Source of the DNA: DAISJD01 sp036821645
Lineage (GTDB): Bacteria; Pseudomonadota; Alphaproteobacteria; ATCC43930; CGMCC-115725
NCBI GenBank assembly: GCA_036821645.1
Contig: DAISJD010000058.1
Coordinates: forward strand, 1 to 17,759
Reading direction: 5' to 3'
DNA length: 17,759 bases
The position numbers and the translations under genes were made by a program. Positions within the stretch are counted from its first letter, which is position 1. Each line of letters begins with the position of its first letter. Below the pieces are notes generated by a model that worked only from the letters and a program-made list of their open reading frames with translations, had not been told where the DNA came from and did not search any database. Shown here piece by piece: positions 7,219 to 14,728 of this stretch.

Positions 7219-8283
7219 TCAGGGCAATCGGGGGGCGGCGTCGATCGGTATCGAGCGGTCCTGCGCCGGGCGCGGGGCGGCGGCCCGACGCAGGCGATCG
7301 TTTACCGCGCGGCCAAGGCCGGTTTGCGGTATCGGCATGACGGCGATCGCCCGAAACGGGGGACGATCCAAAGACCGCAAGACGGCAAACAGAGCCGCTG
7401 CCGCTTCGTCGACATCGCCCTGCGCCGATAGTTGGGCGGCGACCGGCACGCCGGGCGGCGGCGGGCCAAAGGCGACGAAAGCCTCGCCCGCTTCTGCATC
7501 GATGGCATCGAGGCGGACGGGCAGGCGCGGGGCGTAGTGGCTCGCCATCAAGCCGGGGCTCGATCGAGCGACGCGATCTTCGATCGTGGGGGCGGCGGTC
7601 AGCGGGCCGATGCGTGCCGCCAACGCTTCCTCTGTGATGCCGCCTGGCCGCAGCAGGCGGGGCGACGGGGATGTGAGGTCGAGTACGGTCGATTCTACCC
7701 CGACGGCACATGGGCCGCCATCGAGAATGAGGGCGACCCGATCGCCCAGCTCCTCGCGGACATCCTGCGCCCGGGTCGGGCTGATCCGTCCAGATCGGTT
7801 CGCACTGGGGGCGGCAACGGGGCACTGGGCCGCCGCGAGCAAGGCCAAGGCGCAGGGGTGGGCGGGAATACGGATAGCGATCGTATCGAGCCCGGCGCTG
7901 GCCAGTAAACTGACCGGACAATCGGTGCGACGGCGCAGCACCAACGTCAAGGGACCGGGCCAGAAACGATCGGCAAGGCTAAGGGCAAGGGGGGTAAAGT
8001 CGGCGAGCCGCCGGGCTGCAGCCAGGGTATCGACATGGATGATCAGGGGATTGAAATCCGGCCTGCCCTTGGCGGCAAAAATGGCGGCGACCGCCCGGTC
8101 GTTGGTGGCGTCGGCACCGAGGCCGTAAACGGTCTCGGTTGCAAAGGCGACGAGGGAACCCGCCTGCAATGCTGCCCCGGCACGGGCCACGGCGTCGGGT
8201 GACGCGCCATTAAGGATGTCGGGTGACGCGGCATTAAGGATGTCGGGTGACGATGCCGAGAGGATGAGGGGGGATTGGGGCAT
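7219..8283 (-). CDS. L-threonylcarbamoyladenylate synthase, TsaC/Sua5 type with C-terminal Sua5 domain
   Basis: This 354-residue protein makes threonylcarbamoyl-AMP from threonine, bicarbonate and ATP for t6A37 modification of ANN-decoding tRNAs. The YrdC-like domain covers about 30-215, with FATETVYGLGADA (47-59), AAKGRPDFNPLIIHV (70-84), APSANRSG and GVESTVLDL. A SUA5 C-terminal domain follows, linked by the conserved SPGLMASHYAPRLP. This two-domain form is the Sua5 class, longer than TsaC (about 190). The N-terminus is unusual: SPDILN is duplicated (about residues 12-25) by a 24-bp DNA repeat. ATG 8283 is preferred over TTG 8310, but neither has a convincing ribosome binding site. An internal start after the repeat cannot be excluded. 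It lies 39 bp after the response regulator gene. Confidence 0.93.
   Translation of the reverse strand: MPQSPLILSASSPDILNAASPDILNGASPDAVARAGAALQAGSLVAFATETVYGLGADATNDRAVAAIFAAKGRPDFNPLIIHVDTLAAARRLADFTPLALSLADRFWPGPLTLVLRRRTDCPVSLLASAGLDTIAIRIPAHPCALALLAAAQCPVAAPSANRSGRISPTRAQDVREELGDRVALILDGGPCAVGVESTVLDLTSPSPRLLRPGGITEEALAARIGPLTAAPTIEDRVARSSPGLMASHYAPRLPVRLDAIDAEAGEAFVAFGPPPPGVPVAAQLSAQGDVDEAAAALFAVLRSLDRPPFRAIAVMPIPQTGLGRAVNDRLRRAAAPRPAQDRSIPIDAAPRLP
8194..8265. repeat. 24-bp tandem repeat, three units, inside the 5' end of the Sua5-type gene
   Basis: Units lie at 8194-8217, 8218-8241 and 8242-8265. The first two differ at one base, and the third matches for GTCGGGTGACG and then diverges. 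Each unit is eight codons, so copy-number change keeps the frame and lengthens or shortens the enzyme's disordered N-terminus (SPDILNAA, SPDILNGA). It looks like a recent slippage duplication. Confidence 0.9.
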
Positions 8284-8322
8284 TTTGATGGGCCGGACGG
8301 ACGAGGTCAAGCGTCTATCGAT

Positions 8323-8721
8323 TTAGTCAACCGCAACCTGTTCGACCAAGGCTTTCAATTGATCCTTGAGGGCCATGAAATCGACCGGTTTCAGCATAAA
8401 GCCGGTGGCCCCGTATTTTTGCGCCGTCAGTTGGCGCTCGCTATCCCCATAGGCGGTCACCATGATCACGGGCAAGGACGGGAATTTTTCCTTGATCCGG
8501 GCCAAGAGTTCCAAGCCATCCATGCCGGGCATATTGATGTCGGAGAGGACGCAGAACGGTTGCTTGTCGGCGGCGGCACAAATTTTTTCAATCGCTTCTT
8601 GGCCGGAATGGGCAAAGGTCAATTCATATTGCCCGTTGCGGGTTTCCCGCCGGAACGCTTGACGAAACATATCCACGACGTCGCGCTCGTCATCAACGAT
8701 CATCAGGCTCTGCGCGTTCAT
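8323..8721 (-). CDS. Stand-alone response regulator receiver (CheY-like)
   Basis: This 132-residue protein consists only of a receiver domain. Acidic pocket D10-D11, phospho-acceptor D61 in LSDINMPGMDG, switch T89 in VTAYG and conserved K111 in FMLKPVD are all present, so it should be phosphorylated by a histidine kinase. No DNA-binding or enzymatic output domain follows, so it probably acts by protein contact, as CheY or a phosphorelay intermediate does. Within the window no kinase or target accompanies it. ATG 8721 is preceded by GAGGGG about nine bases upstream. The downstream gene is the Sua5-type synthase 39 bp away; co-transcription is possible but functionally unexplained. It sits beside a long AT-rich divergent region shared with the lrgA-like gene. 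Confidence 0.92.
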   Translation of the reverse strand: MNAQSLMIVDDERDVVDMFRQAFRRETRNGQYELTFAHSGQEAIEKICAAADKQPFCVLSDINMPGMDGLELLARIKEKFPSLPVIMVTAYGDSERQLTAQKYGATGFMLKPVDFMALKDQLKALVEQVAVD

Positions 8722-9199
8722 CCTTACCGCCCCTCATATCGATCCAGGCCGCGTCATGACCGGACCCTTCTCATGCAACTTCGGCGACGATGAGGATTTT
8801 CCTCACCACGAAGCCAAAGAGATCGACCCCAATACGCAATCAAACCCCTTGTACAGGTATTTGATCTCTAACGAAAGAAGAACTATCATCGTCTTCAGCC
8901 GGTTTTTTCATTGATTTCAACTTTTTGATGAGGGAATTTTCCTTTAAGTTTTGTTGTTTTTCAAGTGAATAAGAAAAAAATAGGATAAAGGAATGCAACC
9001 TTCGCATGGTAGTTTGTCGGGCCGGTGATGGTGAACGGATACGTGGTATGTTGATCCTGATTTGGGCGGCAGTAGAATTTTACAGCGTAGACCTAAGTCG
9101 AATACGCCCTGGCATGCGAAATTGACTGAATAATCACGCGACAAATGGGATAGAATCGGACCAGCCTCTTACCGCATTTGCAAGGATATGTGAAGGAAA
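8722..9199. other. 478-bp divergent, partly AT-rich intergenic region
   Basis: The region separates the minus-strand response regulator from the plus-strand lrgA-lrgB pair and must hold both promoters. It contains two copies of a GATGAGG..TTTTCCT element (8789-8804 and 8927-8944), the first nearly palindromic. TTGACT at 9123 and TAGAAT at 9151 resemble promoter boxes, but their 22-base spacing is too long to call. A 66-codon minus-strand frame with a TTG start (8944-9144) has no ribosome binding site or recognisable features. I see no tRNA or rRNA. Confidence 0.6.
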
Positions 9200-9577
9200 A
9201 TGTTGAAATCATTAACCCTTCTCGTGGTATTTCAATTGATCGGTGAGGTGATCGCCCGTGGGGCGGGCTTGCCGTTGCCGGGGCCCGTTTTGGGGCTGGT
9301 CTTGTTTTTGCTGTTTCTGATCGCAAAGCGCGGGCCCGATCCGGCCCTGGAACAGACATCGCGCGGCCTGTTGAACCATTTACCGTTATTGTTCGTACCG
9401 GCCGGGGTCGGGGTCGTCACCCAATTGGATACGGTCGGGCGGGAATTCGTGCCGATCCTGGCTGCCCTCGTCCTATCGACCGCCCTTAGCATTGCCGTGA
9501 CGGCGCTTGTTATGGTGGTCTTGCTGAAACGCGCACCCGCATCGGGGACCGATCTCGCAAAAGGGGACGCGCCATGA
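9200..9577 (+). CDS. CidA/LrgA family membrane protein
   Basis: This 125-residue hydrophobic protein has about four transmembrane segments (roughly 4-22, 27-43, 62-80 and 86-112), the family-typical LPLPGPVLGLVLFLLFL (24-40) and a short NHLPLLFVPAGVGV region (59-72). The family was described as holin-like regulators of murein hydrolase activity. Later work on Bacillus (PftAB, pyruvate) and plant PLGG1 (glycolate/glycerate) shows that LrgA/LrgB pairs can be carboxylate transporters. ATG 9200 follows AAGGAAA at proper spacing. The stop overlaps the lrgB-like start as ATGA, so the two are translated together and probably form one complex in the inner membrane. Confidence 0.9.
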   Translation: MLKSLTLLVVFQLIGEVIARGAGLPLPGPVLGLVLFLLFLIAKRGPDPALEQTSRGLLNHLPLLFVPAGVGVVTQLDTVGREFVPILAALVLSTALSIAVTALVMVVLLKRAPASGTDLAKGDAP

Positions 9578-10311
9578 TGACGCTCGCCCATCTGTGGGTC
9601 TATCTCGAAACGACGCCGCTTTTGGGGTTGAGTGCGACGCTGCTGGCGTATCAATTCGGGCTTTGGTGCGAGACGCATAGTCAAATTTTGGGGCGGTTTC
9701 AGGCGATCGCCAATCCGTTTTTGATTGCCATCGTCAGTTTGGTCGCCTTGTTGCTGGTCACGCAAACACCTTATGCCGCGTTTTTCGACGGGGCGAAGTT
9801 CGTGCATTTCCTCTTAGGCCCGGCGACCGTTGCCCTTGCCATTCCCATGTATGCCAATCTCAGTCATATCCGGGCGACGGCGCGGGCCTTGATTCCGGCG
9901 ATCATCGCAGGTTCCCTGACCGCATCGGCGAGTGCGATCGTCATTGCCCAATGGCTTGGTGCCACCCCGCGCGTGGTCTTGTCCCTGGCCCCGAAATCGG
10001 TGACGACCCCGATTGCGATGGGGGTGGCCGAACAGATCGGCGGCGACCCCTCGTTGACGGCGGTTTTCGTCTTGATGACGGGATTGACGGGGGCGACGAT
10101 CATGGGGGCGGTCATCCGTCTTATCCGGGTCCGGGATATTCGCGCCTTTGGCCTTGCGGGGGGGACGGCGGGTCATGGGTTTGCAACCGCGCAATTGTTG
10201 CGGATCAGCGAGACGGCGGGGGCCTTCGGCGGTCTTGCCATCGGGTTGAACGGGTTGATCACCGCCATCACCCTGCCGCTCATTGCCGGTTGGCTGGTCA
10301 CGCATCTTTAG
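9574..10311 (+). CDS. LrgB/CidB family membrane protein
   Basis: This 245-residue inner-membrane protein has about seven hydrophobic segments. The family signature is clear: SLAPKSVTTPIAMGVAEQIGG (about 143-163) and LTAVFVLMTGLTGA (about 167-180), then a Gly-rich GTAGHGFATAQ segment. It is the partner of the LrgA-like protein in the same operon, starting at ATG 9574 inside that gene's stop codon; a second ATG follows immediately. AAGGGG upstream of the start can act as ribosome binding site. Roles proposed for the pair are export of peptidoglycan hydrolase activity or, better supported for several homologues, transport of pyruvate, glycolate or similar carboxylates. It converges on the AstE-like gene with only about 31 bp between, and no clear terminator was seen. 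Confidence 0.92.
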   Translation: MMTLAHLWVYLETTPLLGLSATLLAYQFGLWCETHSQILGRFQAIANPFLIAIVSLVALLLVTQTPYAAFFDGAKFVHFLLGPATVALAIPMYANLSHIRATARALIPAIIAGSLTASASAIVIAQWLGATPRVVLSLAPKSVTTPIAMGVAEQIGGDPSLTAVFVLMTGLTGATIMGAVIRLIRVRDIRAFGLAGGTAGHGFATAQLLRISETAGAFGGLAIGLNGLITAITLPLIAGWLVTHL

Positions 10312-10342
10312 CGATGGGTGTTTGGCGGACAGCGCCCTTGGA

Positions 10343-11320
10343 TCAGTTCGGGTCTCTAAACCGTCCGAGCCGCACGGCGGTTTGCCCCGGTGCAAGGCGG
10401 CGCGACGGCATGATCAGGACGCAGTTGGGATAGGGGGTGACGATGGTCTCTGGCCCGTCATGGGCGATGACCGTCCCGGCTTCGGGGATGATTTCCATGC
10501 CGTAAAACGGCGTGCAGAAATGAAACTGTTTCGTTTTGATCGTGATCGGATCCGTCACCTCGATCACCCGTGCGGGCGTTTCGAGGGCCGGAACCGGGAA
10601 CTGGGCCCGTTGATCCGGGTGGATGAGGCCCAGATGATCCAAGAACCGCAGGGTGGTTTGATCGGCGATCGTGGCGGAGGCCGCCGCCCAATGTTGGCCG
10701 CATTCGGCCAAGAGTGCGGTTGCAGGGTCGGACGGATCGGCAAAACGACCGTAATCGCGCAGCCGCCTGCCGGCCTGATGGCCGCCATCGGCAACGATAA
10801 GGTCGGGGATGGCAACCGCTTGTGCCAGCGCAATGCCTTTTTCGGTCAGGCCCGACAGCATGAGGGGGGCCGTCGCGTGCTGCATCGAATGGAGATCGAG
10901 CAGGTAATCGACCGTATCGACGAGCGGGCGGAGCGCACGGGCGCGGGCGCATTCCACACTCTGGCGCGGGCCGTCCAGGGTGGCCGTATCCCACACGCGA
11001 TTGAGATCCTCGTCGATGAACCGCGAGGCCGTGGGCTTTGTCGCATCGAAGCGATGATAGGCATCCACATTCGCAAAACCGAGCAACAGCGTGCCGCGCG
11101 CCGGCTGAAAACCGTCTCGCAGCAAGCGGCTGACCGTATGGGCACCGCAGATCTCGTTGCCATGGGTGAGGGCCATGACCATCACCGTCGGCCCCGGCAC
11201 GGCACTCGTCAAGCGGGTGACATAGGGAACCCCGGTATTGCCTTGACGCCAGGGCGATAAGTCCGGGGCGGTGAGTTCGACCGGATAAGTATCGTCATCA
11301 GGGCGGTGTGCAATCGTCAC
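10343..11320 (-). CDS. AstE/aspartoacylase-like zinc hydrolase
   Basis: This is a 325-residue M14-fold deacylase. Zinc ligands are H53 and E56 in THGNEICG plus H144 in LLDLHSM; DEDLNR (103-108) supplies the conserved Asn-Arg pair, and E206 in LAECGQH fits the general base. Family members remove succinyl or acyl groups from amino acids (succinylglutamate desuccinylase, aspartoacylase). The rest of the arginine succinyltransferase (AST) pathway is absent nearby, so an AstE assignment is not justified. GTG 11320 is taken as start because AAGGGGAA lies upstream at suitable spacing. The gene follows the ArgE-type deacetylase by 34 bp in the same direction, so both N-acyl-amino-acid hydrolases are probably expressed together. 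The actual substrate is unknown. Confidence 0.87.
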   Translation of the reverse strand: MTIAHRPDDDTYPVELTAPDLSPWRQGNTGVPYVTRLTSAVPGPTVMVMALTHGNEICGAHTVSRLLRDGFQPARGTLLLGFANVDAYHRFDATKPTASRFIDEDLNRVWDTATLDGPRQSVECARARALRPLVDTVDYLLDLHSMQHATAPLMLSGLTEKGIALAQAVAIPDLIVADGGHQAGRRLRDYGRFADPSDPATALLAECGQHWAAASATIADQTTLRFLDHLGLIHPDQRAQFPVPALETPARVIEVTDPITIKTKQFHFCTPFYGMEIIPEAGTVIAHDGPETIVTPYPNCVLIMPSRRLAPGQTAVRLGRFRDPN

Positions 11321-11354
11321 GCGGGGTTCCCCTTGGTTGTGGGCGAGGCGGGCT

Positions 11355-12518
11355 TTAGGCCGCCGCGCGCATGGCGTGGTCGCTCAAACGGGCGATGAAG
11401 TTTTCGCACGCATCGATCTGATCCAGCGCAATCCATTCATCGGGCTTATGGGCCTGCTCGATCGAGCCCGGCCCGCAGATGATGGTCGGAATGCCCGCAT
11501 GTTGGAACAAGCCACCTTCGGTGCCGAAACTGACCTTGCCGGTGCCGTTCGCCCCCGATACTTGTTGTACGAGACGGGTGAGCGGATGATCGTCCGGCAT
11601 ATTCAAGCCGTCAAAGCCGGACAATTCTTCGAATTGAAAACCGGTATCCGGCGAAATCCGCTGCATTTCGGGCAAGAGGCTGTTGGCATAGGCCACGACT
11701 TCGGCAAAGAGCGTTTGCGAACTCTCGCCCGGCAGATAACGGAACTCAAAATCGAACACGCAATCTTTCGGCACGATGTTGAGGGCGGTACCGCCATTGA
11801 TCTTGCCCGTATGCACCGTCGTATAGGGGGGTGTAAAGGCGGTATCGAACGGGCCGTTATCCCTATGCCGCCGGGCCATGCCTTTGAGATAGGCGATGAG
11901 TTCGGCGGCCGCCTCGACGGCGTTCACGCCTTCATGGGCGAGGGCGGAATGGCATTCGACCCCATGCACGTGACAGCGCACGGATTTCTTGCCCTTGTGA
12001 GCGGTCACCGGGGTCATCAAGGTCGGTTCGCCGATGATGCAGGCGCGCGGGTGAATGTCGCGGGCGGCGAGATCGGCGAGGAGGGTGCGGGCACCCAAGC
12101 ATCCCACTTCTTCGTCATAGGTGAAGGCCAAGTGGATCGGGGTTTTGAGATCCCGCGTCACGAGGTCGGGCACGGCGGCAAGGGCCACCGCGATAAAGCT
12201 TTTCATATCGGACGTGCCGCGCCCGACCAAGGTGTCGTTCAGGGTTCTGACCGTGAACGGATCGGCGGTCCAGGGTTGACCGTCGACCGGGACCACGTCC
12301 GTATGGCCCGACAACACGATGCCGCCCCGATCGTTGGGGCCGATCGTGGCGAACAAATTGGCCTTGCGGCCGGTTTCATCGAAACTGAGATAAGAATCGA
12401 TCCGATAGGAGGATAGATAGTCGCGCACGAAATCGATGAGCGCCAGATTACTGTCGCGGCTGGTCGTGTCGTAGCTGATCAGTTTGGTGATGAGATCAAG
12501 ACTGGCTGGCGCCGGCAT
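11355..12518 (-). CDS. argE: Acetylornithine deacetylase (ArgE type, M20 metallopeptidase family)
   Basis: This 387-residue enzyme would hydrolyse N2-acetylornithine to ornithine and acetate with a two-metal site. M20 hallmarks are present in order: LSGHTDVVPVDGQPW with the first His-x-Asp, GRGTSDMKSF with the bridging Asp, TYDEEVGCLGA with the catalytic Glu pair, CIIGEPT, and the C-terminal CGPGSIEQAHKPDEW with the last metal His. SFGTEGGLFQ, found in alphaproteobacterial ArgE proteins, is also present. The frame is open to 12602, but ATG 12518 (MPAPASLDL) begins the conserved protein. The ribosome binding site is weak. It lies between NAD kinase and the AstE-like hydrolase, all in one direction. 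Many alphaproteobacteria make ornithine with ArgJ, so this could serve catabolism or another N-acyl amino acid. Confidence 0.9.
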   Translation of the reverse strand: MPAPASLDLITKLISYDTTSRDSNLALIDFVRDYLSSYRIDSYLSFDETGRKANLFATIGPNDRGGIVLSGHTDVVPVDGQPWTADPFTVRTLNDTLVGRGTSDMKSFIAVALAAVPDLVTRDLKTPIHLAFTYDEEVGCLGARTLLADLAARDIHPRACIIGEPTLMTPVTAHKGKKSVRCHVHGVECHSALAHEGVNAVEAAAELIAYLKGMARRHRDNGPFDTAFTPPYTTVHTGKINGGTALNIVPKDCVFDFEFRYLPGESSQTLFAEVVAYANSLLPEMQRISPDTGFQFEELSGFDGLNMPDDHPLTRLVQQVSGANGTGKVSFGTEGGLFQHAGIPTIICGPGSIEQAHKPDEWIALDQIDACENFIARLSDHAMRAAA

Positions 12519-12616
12519 TGCGGATACTCGCTGCTGAAAAGTTGCTATTTTGCGACAGTATCGCCGAGGTGCGACGGAATGACCAGATAAACCTTTAACC
12601 ACGCTGCAATTGTGTC

Positions 12617-13396
12617 TTATCCCGCAAATTGCTCTTTTAAGACCCGTTCGGACAGGTCGTGTTCCTGATCGAACAGGATAGTGAGTTCGATTTCCTGATT
12701 TTCCCGGATCTCGACGCTGACCACATCGCGCACTTCGCTGGAATCGGCCCCGGCACTCACCGGGCGTTTTTGCGTTTCCAACATGTCGAAGCGCACGCGC
12801 GCACCGCGCGGCAAGATCGCCCCGCGCCAGCGACGCGGCCGAAACGCACTGATGGGGGTAAGGGCCAGCACCTCGGAGCCGAGCGGCAGGATCGGACCAT
12901 GGGCCGACAGATTATAGGCGGTCGATCCGGCGGGGGTTGCCAGCATAATCCCGTCGCACATCAATTCTTCGAGGCGGCAGACGCCGTCGATTTCGATACG
13001 GATCTTCGCCATTTGCTGGGTTTGGCGCAAAAGCGCCACCTCGTTGATGGCAATGGCGCGATGATCGGTCCCATTGGCATCGCGTGCGCGCATTTCGAGT
13101 GGATTGAGCCGGACTGCCTTTGCGGTGCTGAGCCGTTCCAACAACCCATCCGGCCGATAGGCATTCATCAAAAAACCGACGCTGCCGCGATGCATGCCAA
13201 AGATCGGCAAGTGGTCGTCGATGAAGCGGTGCATCGTTTGCAGCATGAACCCGTCGCCGCCCAAGGCGACGATGACGTCGGCCTCCTCGGTCGATACGGT
13301 TTCATAGCGATCTGTCAATTCTCGCAAGGCGGCCTGGGCCGCTTGGGTCGGGGACGCGACAATGGCGAGATTGGGATGGGGATTATCAGCCGTCAT
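12617..13396 (-). CDS. nadK: NAD kinase
   Basis: This 259-residue cytoplasmic enzyme phosphorylates NAD to NADP with ATP. The diagnostic GGDGFMLQ motif (46-53) with catalytic D48 is present. So are NEVALLRQ (nucleotide-binding Asn-Glu), DGIMLATPAGSTAYNLSAHGPIL (the most conserved stretch of the family) and a short C-terminal beta region. The length is typical of alphaproteobacterial NadK. ATG 13396 is preceded by AGGATGATGACAGGG. The gene is first in a minus-strand run followed, after 98 bp, by the ArgE-type gene. Its promoter should lie in the long AT-rich gap to the right. Confidence 0.95.
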   Translation of the reverse strand: MTADNPHPNLAIVASPTQAAQAALRELTDRYETVSTEEADVIVALGGDGFMLQTMHRFIDDHLPIFGMHRGSVGFLMNAYRPDGLLERLSTAKAVRLNPLEMRARDANGTDHRAIAINEVALLRQTQQMAKIRIEIDGVCRLEELMCDGIMLATPAGSTAYNLSAHGPILPLGSEVLALTPISAFRPRRWRGAILPRGARVRFDMLETQKRPVSAGADSSEVRDVVSVEIRENQEIELTILFDQEHDLSERVLKEQFAG

Positions 13397-13871
13397 ACCC
13401 TGTCATCATCCTGATCTAAGTGGCAGTTCGGGTGATTTTGCGATGGGGGTTCCAACCTTGTGCCGCCATAAGCCGGGCGCATTGCGGTGCGGCATCATGG
13501 TGCATCGACGGATCGGCTGGCAAGGTTCATCAGTGGTCCTGGCGATGATTTTCACACGAGGTTGCCAATTTTTTTGACCCGCATTGATATTTGGAATTTT
13601 CATTTTCGAGAATAATTCCCAATAAAACAGAAAAATTACCTTGATAGTAAATGCATTGTAAAAAATAGATCATTTTTTGATAGGCAATGGAAAGTGTTTT
13701 TCGCAAAATAAAATATAATAGGATGCATTCTCATCATTAAATTTTATGAATCACCCGTTTTTTTGTATGATCCTGATGCATTGATTTATATAAGACAGTG
13801 TCTGCTTTCAAAGTTTATGGATTTATTGTACAAGGGCGCTTGAAAATTTTACGATCAGATGAAGGTGATGG
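13397..13871. other. 475-bp divergent intergenic region with an AT-rich core
   Basis: The region separates nadK (minus) from the DUF1499 gene (plus). By direct count, 13621-13740 is about 24% G+C, against GC-rich genes on both sides. The core has many A and T runs and an imperfect inverted repeat around 13587-13622 (TTGGAATT / AATTCCCAA). TTGTAT followed after 20 bases by TATAAG (about 13763-13794) is a possible but badly spaced promoter. No gene, tRNA or clear terminator was seen. Confidence 0.7.
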
Positions 13872-14459
13872 TTGATCACGCTCGTACATAAAATTGCCAT
13901 GACGGTCCAGGGGGGGCGGGCGACGCTTGCCGCCCTCAATCGGCCGATTTGGCGTATCACGGGTCTCCTTGTGCTGATTGCCGTGTTGGCGTTGGGGCTG
14001 CGCCTTTATATGGGACGCGAGGCCGAGGATCGGTTGCTCGATCAGGATATTGTCGTTTTCCAGTCGGATATCGGCGGTTCCGTGCCTGGAATGATGCGGT
14101 TTTTTGCCTGCCCGATCCACTATTGCGGGCAAAATCCCGATATGCGCAGTCCGGTCTATGACGTGTCTTGGGAACGGTTGCGCGATGCATGGTCCGAAAT
14201 GATCGCCCGAGAAAAACGCGTCAAGCTGTTGGCTGGGGATGATAATCTGAAGAAAATTTCCTATATCCAGCATACGAAATACTTGAAATTTCCCGATATT
14301 ATCACGGTGGAATTTATCCCGCTCGGCGAAAAACAGGCGACCTTGGCGATCGAGAGCCATTCGCGCTACGGTTCTTATGATTTTGGTGCCAATGGGATCC
14401 GGATTCGCGATTGGTTGAAAAAGCTGGATCGCGTGATGGCCGATGCCGGTGGGCGCTAG
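13872..14459 (+). CDS. DUF1499 family protein with N-terminal membrane anchor
   Basis: This 195-residue protein has one hydrophobic segment (about 27-46, IWRITGLLVLIAVLALGLRL) after a basic stretch, so it is probably anchored with its C-terminal domain outside the cytoplasm. Residues about 75-185 match DUF1499: C80 and C85, SPVYDVSWERL (93-103), FPDIITVEF (140-148), and SRYGSYDFGANGIRIRDWL (164-182). The family's function is unknown. TTG 13872 is preferred as start because GAAGG sits at good spacing just upstream and the preceding in-frame codons include a stop. ATG 13899 has no ribosome binding site. The gene stands alone on the plus strand, facing convergently the small gene downstream of gltA. 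Confidence 0.85.
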   Translation: MITLVHKIAMTVQGGRATLAALNRPIWRITGLLVLIAVLALGLRLYMGREAEDRLLDQDIVVFQSDIGGSVPGMMRFFACPIHYCGQNPDMRSPVYDVSWERLRDAWSEMIAREKRVKLLAGDDNLKKISYIQHTKYLKFPDIITVEFIPLGEKQATLAIESHSRYGSYDFGANGIRIRDWLKKLDRVMADAGGR

Positions 14460-14499
14460 GCGATCGGGTTGCGCCAAGCTTAGTCAGCCGCGCCCGCAC

Positions 14500-14718
14500 T
14501 TATCTCAGAAAAAACGCGCCGTAAATCAACAGGCCACCGATCACGATCAAGGATGCGGGCAGGGAAACCTGATGGAGACGCCAACGCCATGTTGGCCGAT
14601 TGTCGTTTGCCGCCTTGGGCGGGGATGAAATGGGGGAAACCACCCTGGAACCCCGTCGAGGGTTCCAGGGTGGCGTGCCCGGTTCATGACCGGAAAATCC
14701 AGAACGGCGTCCGGCCAT
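14500..14718 (-). CDS. Small single-span membrane protein downstream of gltA
   Basis: This 72-codon frame ends in a clear transmembrane helix (SLPASLIVIGGLLIYGAFFL) after a basic RWRLHQ. It also carries KAANDNRP, a motif I associate with short alphaproteobacterial proteins. ATG 14718 begins 8 bp after the gltA stop. However, the frame then runs through the strong hairpin at 14640-14673, which would make its first 25 residues RNA structure rather than conserved protein. A GTG at 14643 would give a 47-residue protein starting inside the hairpin. Neither start has a good ribosome binding site. The function is unknown. The C-terminal part looks like real protein; the start is unsure. Confidence 0.5.
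   Translation of the reverse strand: MAGRRSGFSGHEPGTPPWNPRRGSRVVSPISSPPKAANDNRPTWRWRLHQVSLPASLIVIGGLLIYGAFFLR
14640..14673 (-). terminator. Strong hairpin, probable gltA terminator
   Basis: A perfect 14-bp stem (CCACCCTGGAACCC and its complement) has a 6-nt loop CGTCGA. It begins 56 bp after the gltA stop on the minus strand and is followed there by TTTCCCCC, so the T tract is short. It probably terminates or attenuates gltA transcription, and it lies within the 5' part of the small downstream reading frame. Confidence 0.75.
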
Positions 14719-14728
14719 GTTGCGCGTC

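Noticed and set aside
8944..9144. 66-codon minus-strand frame with several Cys in the divergent region, considered as a small peptide gene.
   Set aside because: It starts with TTG, has no ribosome binding site, and shows no leader, hydrophobic or repeat pattern beyond an AT-rich tail.
9123..9156. TTGACT and TAGAAT as a promoter for the lrgA-like gene.
   Set aside because: The 22-base spacing is outside the workable range for sigma-70 promoters.
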